Shown: positions 4,700-7,328 of the stretch, in pieces
Position numbering within the stretch: the stretch's first letter is position 1
How the letters are laid out: the number at the start of each line of letters is the position of its first letter
Source of the DNA: JBEEMU01 sp043778315
GTDB taxonomy: Bacteria; Bacteroidota; Bacteroidia; Chitinophagales; Saprospiraceae
Length of the DNA: 7,328 nucleotides
NCBI GenBank assembly: GCA_043778315.1
Contig: JAYWGJ010000150.1
Location: forward strand, 1-7,328
Direction: 5' to 3'
Translations under genes and position numbers: made by a program
Notes under the pieces: model-generated
What the model was told of the DNA's origin: nothing
The model's input: the letters and a program-made list of their open reading frames with translations, nothing else
Databases searched by the model: none

Positions 4700-6208
4700 A
4701 TGTCGGTACAAACGTTTCGCAATTTCAATGAGCTGTTGATGCACAATTTCACGCACCACAGAAGCGTCGCTGCCTTAGAATACAGCAACGGCGAGCGCGC
4801 CGAAACCTATACTTATCGCGAACTCAGTCACCGCGCCTACACGGTAGTGAACTACCTGATGGCGGACAAAATCAGCCGCGACGAAAAAGCCGTGATTTGG
4901 ATGCCGAACTGCCCCGAAGCGATATACGTCGACCTCGGGTTTGTACTCACTGGCGGCATCGTCACGCCGCTCGCGCCCGAAACCTCGGCGGCAGATGTGG
5001 CGTGGGTCATCAACGACCTGCAAGCGAAATACGTTTTTGTAGATACCAAAGCGCAGTTGGAGGCATTGGCGGCTTTGCGCAACAAAATACCGTCGGTCAA
5101 AAAAGTGATTGTCCGCGAAGAGATAGAATTGGAGAACGAGTGGATGGTGCCGTTTTATTGGATGGTCAATTTCCCGACGCAAATAGTGACGCTCGGCGAG
5201 GTGCATAAAATCCGCGAGGAGCTACACGCCGACTCTATTTGCAATATTTTGTACGACACGAAAGCGGACAAACTGGTGCGCAAAGGGATAGTGGTGTCGC
5301 ATGGCAACCTGCTTTCGGCGGCGCAAAACGTAGGCAGCAGATTGGAATGGGACGCGGAAACGGAGCGCAAAGTGCAGCGTTACCCGAACGCGCAGTCGAT
5401 AGCGACGATACCCGAGCGGCTCATCGGCTACTGGGCGTTGCTCTATCACGGCAAAACGATGGTCATCTCCGAACCCGCCGACGGACGGTCGCTCGCGGCA
5501 CATATAGAAGAAACGGAGGCGGATTTTGTGGTCTTGTCGGCAGATAAATTGGAGTTTTTGCGCGAAACCATAAGCGGCACTTTGCTGGACGGCAACTGGG
5601 GCAAATGGGCGTTGAGCAACGGCTTAAAAGTGTCGGAGCGCAGCCTTTCGGGTGTGCCTATTCCTTGGCTGATGCGGCGTTGGCACAAGCTGTACGCGAA
5701 GCAACGGGTGCGCACGCGCAAGAAATATTTTAAAAATATACACTACGTCATCGTCACCGACGGCGCACTGCAAGAAGCGACAGCGCGGTTTTTTCACGCC
5801 TTAGACTGCGTGGTTTTGCAGAGCTTCGGCACGACCGAAACCCTTGGTTTTGCTACGCTCGACAGTCCCGCCGACCCGTTCCCGTTAGGCAACGGACAAG
5901 CAATTAACGGCGTAGAAGTGCGCACCGAACGCTACGGCGTGGTTGCGGTGAGCGGCGTGTCGGTCTTCAAAACGTACTGGAAACAGGTGCGGCAAACCGC
6001 CGACGCATTCACCGCCGACGGCTTTTTTATCACGGACGCAAAAGGGCATATCGATACGCAAAAGCGATTGGTGGTTTCACCTGTCTCGGGTGCAAATGTG
6101 AAGGTGGAAATGAATGTGGATATTAATGTAGAAACAAATATAGAAACGCCCATAAGCGCGCCTATTGTAACAGAAAATAAGGAATCGGAAACGACGGAAA
6201 CAACATAG
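4700..6208 (+). CDS. Degenerate long-chain acyl-CoA synthetase homologue (AMP-binding superfamily, probable pseudoenzyme)
   Basis: From ATG 4700 this is a 502-residue protein aligned by eye with FAA1-type fatty acyl-CoA synthetases. Recognisable parts are an N-terminal FNELL...HRSVAALEY segment, IPERLIGYWALLYHG (237-251), VIVTDGALQEATARFFHAL (350-368), the adenylate motif FGTTET (376-381) and NGVEVRTERYGVVAVSG (403-419). Key catalytic parts are missing. The ATP loop, normally YTSGTTGxPKG, reads YDTKADKLVRKG (185-196). The TGD motif is ITD (444-446). The C-terminal lid domain with its catalytic lysine is replaced by an acidic, repetitive tail of about 35 residues (VEMNVDINVETNIET). It may bind fatty acid or act as a regulator rather than activate substrate. 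The frame stays open upstream to ATG 4586, but those 38 extra residues are low-complexity, overlap the palindrome and lie before the family's usual N-terminus, so I prefer 4700. A soluble or membrane-peripheral location is likely. Confidence 0.8.
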   Translation: MSVQTFRNFNELLMHNFTHHRSVAALEYSNGERAETYTYRELSHRAYTVVNYLMADKISRDEKAVIWMPNCPEAIYVDLGFVLTGGIVTPLAPETSAADVAWVINDLQAKYVFVDTKAQLEALAALRNKIPSVKKVIVREEIELENEWMVPFYWMVNFPTQIVTLGEVHKIREELHADSICNILYDTKADKLVRKGIVVSHGNLLSAAQNVGSRLEWDAETERKVQRYPNAQSIATIPERLIGYWALLYHGKTMVISEPADGRSLAAHIEETEADFVVLSADKLEFLRETISGTLLDGNWGKWALSNGLKVSERSLSGVPIPWLMRRWHKLYAKQRVRTRKKYFKNIHYVIVTDGALQEATARFFHALDCVVLQSFGTTETLGFATLDSPADPFPLGNGQAINGVEVRTERYGVVAVSGVSVFKTYWKQVRQTADAFTADGFFITDAKGHIDTQKRLVVSPVSGANVKVEMNVDINVETNIETPISAPIVTENKESETTETT

Positions 6209-6220
6209 GCGTAGGCAGTT

Positions 6221-6266
6221 GCGTTGTTCCGACAAGCGAAAAAATATTGTTTTTTATTGTTGAAAT
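6221..6266 (+). repeat. Direct repeat, copy A
   Basis: This 46-base segment matches 6563-6606 at about 38 of 44 aligned bases with two one-base gaps. The shared core is CGACAAGC(G)AAAAAATATT followed by a T-run and ATTG. Copy A begins 12 bases after the acyl-CoA synthetase-like gene's stop. Confidence 0.6.
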
Positions 6267-6390
6267 TATGCAATAGCGTTTTTACATTATTAATATCTCT
6301 AAGCGTTATTTTCTTTATAACGGTCAAAAAGAGGTCGATTGCTTAGTGGCTTGGGGCGACCGACCTATTAGAATTGTCGGCGAAAACGGA

Positions 6391-6474
6391 GCGTAAAAAG
6401 CTGACAAACAGCGCACTGTTCGAAGCTGTGACCATTTGGGAACAGCAAGTTTGGGCTGTGTTCGCTTTTTACGC
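6391..6474. repeat. 84-base imperfect hairpin
   Basis: GCGTAAAAAGC (6391-6401) and GCTTTTTACGC (6464-6474) are perfect 11-bp inverted copies. Nested inside are ACAGC (6408-6412) with GCTGT (6455-6459) and CTGTTC (6416-6421) with GAACAG (6440-6445). The pairs are co-linear, so the whole can fold as one interrupted stem. It could be a structured RNA, a miniature repeat element or a processed intergenic sequence. There is no U-run, so it is not a simple terminator. Confidence 0.5.
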
Positions 6475-6514
6475 GAAGAGCAGCCTGACAAGTCTAATAA
6501 GTCTTGATTTTTTG

Positions 6515-6540
6515 GTTCTTTTTTATCAAGAAAAAAGAAC
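6515..6540. repeat. A/T-rich perfect inverted repeat
   Basis: GTTCTTTTTT (6515-6524) and AAAAAAGAAC (6531-6540) pair perfectly around ATCAAG. The loop can instead pair with upstream CTTGAT (6503-6508), so two exclusive folds exist. It may contribute to termination after the acyl-CoA synthetase-like gene. Confidence 0.5.
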
Positions 6541-6562
6541 AAGAGAAATAAGTAGCCCGTTC

Positions 6563-6606
6563 GCGCTATTGCGACAAGCAAAAAATATTATTTTTATTGA
6601 TAAAAT
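6563..6606 (+). repeat. Direct repeat, copy B
   Basis: Second copy of the repeat at 6221-6266. It ends 10 bases before the aminotransferase ATG and forms its A/T-rich leader, so it may carry that gene's promoter or a regulator site. I see no exact TAnnTTTG box in it. Confidence 0.55.
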
Positions 6607-6616
6607 AAAAACTACT

Positions 6617-7328
6617 ATGATACGCATCGACTCCAAATTGCCGAACGTCGGCACGACCATTTTTTCGGTGATGAGCGCGCTCGCGCGCGAGCATCAAGCG
6701 ATAAATTTGTCGCAGGGCTTCCCCGATTTTGATATGTCGGGGCGGCTGCAAGACCTCGTCACCGACGCGATGCGCAACGGGCATAATCAGTACGCGCCGA
6801 TGACGGGACTTCCCGCGCTCTGTGAGCGGATTATACAAAAAAACTACCGCTTATATGGCGCAATACAAGACGCGGCGACCGAAATAACGATTACTAACGG
6901 TGCTTCGCAAGCGATTTTTACGGCTATCGGCGCGTTTATCCGTCCCGACGACGAGGTGATATTGGTAGAGCCGTGCTACGATTGCTACCGACCTGCCATC
7001 GAACTCGCGGGCGGTCGCGTGGTAGTGTACGAAACTTCCGCGCCCGATTTCGCGGTCGATTGGGCGGCTTACGCCCAATTAATCACACCAAAAACAAAAA
7101 TGCTGCTGATAAATAATCCGCAAAACCCGTCCGCGTCCGTCTTTTCGGCTGCCGACTGGCAAGCGATAGCGCGCCTCACGGTAGGCACGGATATATTGAT
7201 TTTGAGCGACGAAGTATATGAACATTTAGTATATGACGGCGCGGCGCACCAAAGTATTTTTCGGTTTCCCGAACTTTGGGAGCGCACGATAGCAACTTAT
7301 TCGTTCGGTAAAACGTTTCATAATACGG
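6617..7328 (+). CDS. ybdL: Methionine aminotransferase, YbdL-type class I PLP enzyme (partial)
   Basis: The first 237 codons of a fold-type I aminotransferase, cut by the window edge (the full family is about 385 residues). It should transaminate methionine and aromatic amino acids with 2-oxo acids in the cytoplasm, a role in methionine salvage. It follows E. coli YbdL closely: SKLPNVGTTIFSVMSALA (6-23), INLSQGFPDFD (29-39), NQYAPMTGLPAL (57-68), ITNGASQAI (92-100). PLP-binding residues are visible: N170 in NNPQNPSASV (166-175), D198 and Y201 in SDEVYEHLVYDG (197-208), and the Schiff-base lysine K232 in SFGKTFHNTG. The PxNPSA.V form, instead of NPTG, is typical of the YbdL/kynurenine aminotransferase branch. 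ATG 6617 fits the family N-terminus exactly. It has its own A/T-rich leader 408 bases after the previous gene and is probably a separate transcription unit. Confidence 0.9.
   Translation, partial: MIRIDSKLPNVGTTIFSVMSALAREHQAINLSQGFPDFDMSGRLQDLVTDAMRNGHNQYAPMTGLPALCERIIQKNYRLYGAIQDAATEITITNGASQAIFTAIGAFIRPDDEVILVEPCYDCYRPAIELAGGRVVVYETSAPDFAVDWAAYAQLITPKTKMLLINNPQNPSASVFSAADWQAIARLTVGTDILILSDEVYEHLVYDGAAHQSIFRFPELWERTIATYSFGKTFHNT

Larger units (their letters stand above)
6209..6616. other. Noncoding stretch with repeats and hairpins
   Basis: There are 408 bases between two + strand genes with no supported coding region. They hold a direct repeat at both ends, an 84-base imperfect hairpin, an A/T-rich perfect hairpin, and a short inverted pair AGGTCG (6332-6337) / CGACCT (6361-6366). 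The TTTTGGTTCTTTTTT...AAGAAAAAAGAAC text resembles noncoding repeats common in Bacteroidota. An open frame exists on the minus strand but has no family features. Confidence 0.6.

Noticed and set aside
4775..5721. Long open frames opposite or out of frame with the acyl-CoA synthetase-like gene
   Set aside because: They are side effects of its codon use, have no motifs and overlap a gene with clear homology.
6332..6366. Possible tRNA or CRISPR-like element (AGGTCG...CGACCT)
   Set aside because: No cloverleaf, T-loop or repeated spacer pattern. The arms are only 6 bases long.
6324..6581. 85-codon minus-strand open frame in the noncoding stretch
   Set aside because: It runs through the hairpins and repeats, and its product is Lys/Phe-rich with no family features. 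This kind of frame is often over-predicted in such repeats.
6566..7287. Minus-strand frames opposite the aminotransferase
   Set aside because: The + strand encodes an unmistakable YbdL-type enzyme with all its PLP residues.

Overview
The window looks like a chromosomal segment of a member of the Bacteroidota. Three perfect matches to the Bacteroidota -7 promoter element TAnnTTTG lie upstream of genes. The start codons sit behind A-rich leaders without Shine-Dalgarno sequences, and the two larger families I recognise besides the restriction system, a FAA1-type acyl-CoA synthetase and a YbdL-type aminotransferase, are at home in that phylum. I cannot go below phylum from the sequence alone.

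Layout. 1-136: no recognisable gene, one perfect hairpin. 137-316 (+): a 59-residue hypothetical protein, ending at a bidirectional terminator. 392-1064 (-): a broken gene of an uncharacterised family, apparently PD-(D/E)XK-nuclease-like, with its frame shifted by what looks like a 25-bp G/C-rich insertion. 1065-1254: divergent promoter region. 1255-4424 (+): a Type IIB/IIG (BcgI-like) restriction-modification locus, made of a nuclease-methyltransferase subunit followed by a two-TRD specificity region, closed by a strong terminator. 4554-6208 (+): promoter, a 31-bp near-perfect operator-like palindrome, and a degenerate acyl-CoA synthetase homologue without its ATP-binding loop and C-terminal domain. 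6209-6616: noncoding, with a direct repeat and two hairpins. 6617-7328 (+): the first 237 codons of a YbdL-type methionine aminotransferase, cut by the window edge.

The most striking point is the junction of the restriction genes. The specificity region has no ATG, GTG or TTG start upstream of its first TRD motif. It lies in the -1 frame relative to the methyltransferase gene. The last sense codons of that gene form the heptamer G GGA AAG, in the correct phase and directly before the UAG stop. Five bases after the heptamer begins a 12-bp uninterrupted stem. These are the standard parts of a programmed -1 ribosomal frameshift, and the heptamer is the one used by phage lambda G/GT. The locus would then make a 680-residue nuclease-methyltransferase and a 1056-residue fusion carrying the specificity domain, which could set the ratio of catalytic to recognition subunits. 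This remains a hypothesis: a sequencing error or a fixed frameshift mutation would look similar, although neither would predict the heptamer and stem.
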